Shown here piece after piece: positions 63,340 to 64,000 of a stretch of 64,000 bases of DNA. Made by a program: the position numbers and the translations under genes. The notes beneath the pieces were generated by a model. The model had not been told where the DNA came from and searched no databases. It saw only the letters and a list, made by a program, of their open reading frames with translations. The DNA comes from Macrothele yani. Lineage: Eukaryota; Arthropoda; Arachnida; Araneae; Macrothelidae. Numbering within the stretch: position 1 is the stretch's first letter; each line of letters begins with the position of its first letter. The stretch is taken from positions 168,236,709 through 168,300,708 of the forward strand of contig CM076997.1 of NCBI GenBank assembly GCA_039090855.1, in the 5' to 3' direction.

Positions 63340-64000
63340 GGCAACAGTAGTTAGAGGAAGTTAACGTTTATCGCAGTAGTGATACTGGTGCACGTAGGTG
63401 GACATCTAAACGCCTCGATTGCTTCATTCTGCGTCAAGCCGTTGCAGCCCTACAACCGTAGTGAACTACATTCGATTGGTTTTCGAATGTCTTCCACGGA
63501 GCTATGGACAATCCCGTATCGGCATGGACTGTGAATCGTAAATTGACTGCAGTAGATTTGAGCACTAGCCGGCGACTGCAAAGATTACAACTCAGCGGCG
63601 TGTCCAGCTTCTGTCTCAGCGCCAACTAACGCCGATTGAGAGTGTGGAGACGACATTGGCTCCGGGCAGATCTTGCTTCCATCTGCGAACTTCGTACGGC
63701 TCCTGAGCCGGGTGTCATTGTTTGGGGCTCTACCAGTTTCAACATCCTCGTACGCATAGTGGGAACAATGGCAGCACACGATACGTCGATGGAGTGCCGC
63801 AGCCCGATTTGCTGCTGCATCTCCGTGGTATACCCCTGATGTCTAAGTTCAACAAAATAACGCCCTCCTCTATAATGCTAACATCACCTAACAGTACTAC
63901 GAGTTGTTCAGATGCTGTCCTTGACAACAAAATCTCCAAACTTTCCCCCTCTAGGGAACGTGTGGGAAGTTATTGACAAACGACATAAACGCCTGTGCTT
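63340..64000 (+). pseudogene. Tc1-like transposase remnant (cut by window edge)
   Basis: Readable pieces: ARRWTSKRLDCFILRQAVAA (about 63390), NPVSAWTVNRKLTAVDL (second HTH, about 63510), QLTPIESVETTLAPG, EPGVIVWGSTSFNILVRIVG (GVMVWG block, about 63703) and NVWEVIDKRHKR at the end. The Glu of IEHVW is replaced by Gly (LGNVW). Many stops and shifts. It runs off the right edge. Confidence 0.65.

Noticed and set aside
1..64000. Bacterial or viral origin of the window
   Set aside because: SINEs with tRNA heads, Penelope, Tc1 and mariner relics and microsatellites show animal nuclear DNA. No operon-like coding and no viral structural genes are seen.

Overview
This is a stretch of animal (metazoan) nuclear DNA, AT-rich, in which I can find no intact host gene. 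Almost every recognisable coding segment is a decayed transposon. The mix is Tc1 and mariner DNA transposons of many families, Penelope-like retroelements with GIY-YIG endonuclease, a CR1-like LINE 3' end, tRNA-derived SINEs, and mariner-like elements with insect-type transposases. That mix suggests an arthropod, perhaps a chelicerate. The taxon is an inference from transposon style only.

Layout. 1-680: tail of a mariner-like element. 1032-3615: two abutting Tc1 elements. 4652-6702: a Tc1 remnant interrupted by another Tc1. 8020-9175: LINE 3' end. 10873-11997: mariner with an internal 48-bp duplication. 12686-13390: Tc1 fragment ending in a 53-bp triplication. 13564-14118: an old terminal-repeat retrotransposon in miniature (TRIM) with tRNA-like LTRs. 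14655-15954: mariner. 18074-20932: two Tc1 elements. 23078-25236: SINEs, mariner fragments and a tRNA-like LTR piece. 26651-27775: Tc1. 30102-32000: Tc1 carrying a young TRIM whose LTRs contain a full tRNA-like sequence. 33866-37170: Penelope element in a head-to-head inverted arrangement, with a SINE and a DNA transposon inserted. 37699-39360: mariner plus a short non-autonomous transposon. 42113-43960: 146-bp tandem repeats around a fold-back element flanked by TTAA. 44490-45438: Tc1 remnant and SINE. 47290-50985: 71-bp minisatellite split by an almost complete Penelope element with a 13-bp target duplication. 52639-58752: Tc1 and mariner copies. 58753-59738: LTR piece and SINEs. 59740-61853: simple-repeat-rich, transposon-poor. 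61856-64000: two more Tc1 copies.

How the parts relate. The Tc1 and mariner copies are flanked by TA, and nearly all carry stops and frameshifts, so they are relics. Which of them were mobilised in trans cannot be seen here. The sequence gives a relative history: Tc1 inside Tc1 (5484 in 4652), TRIM inside Tc1 (30130 in 30102), SINE and mariner-like element inside Penelope (34121, 35305), Penelope inside minisatellite (48123), and possibly mariner plus SINE inside an LTR (57462 and 58894).

The most unusual content is the TRIM group. Short LTRs (about 150-180 bp) contain a tRNA-like A-box/B-box unit with a preserved acceptor stem. Two copies have a TGRCGCCCGAAC primer-binding site just after the 5' LTR. 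This resembles the logic of plant Cassandra elements (5S rRNA in the LTR), but with a tRNA.
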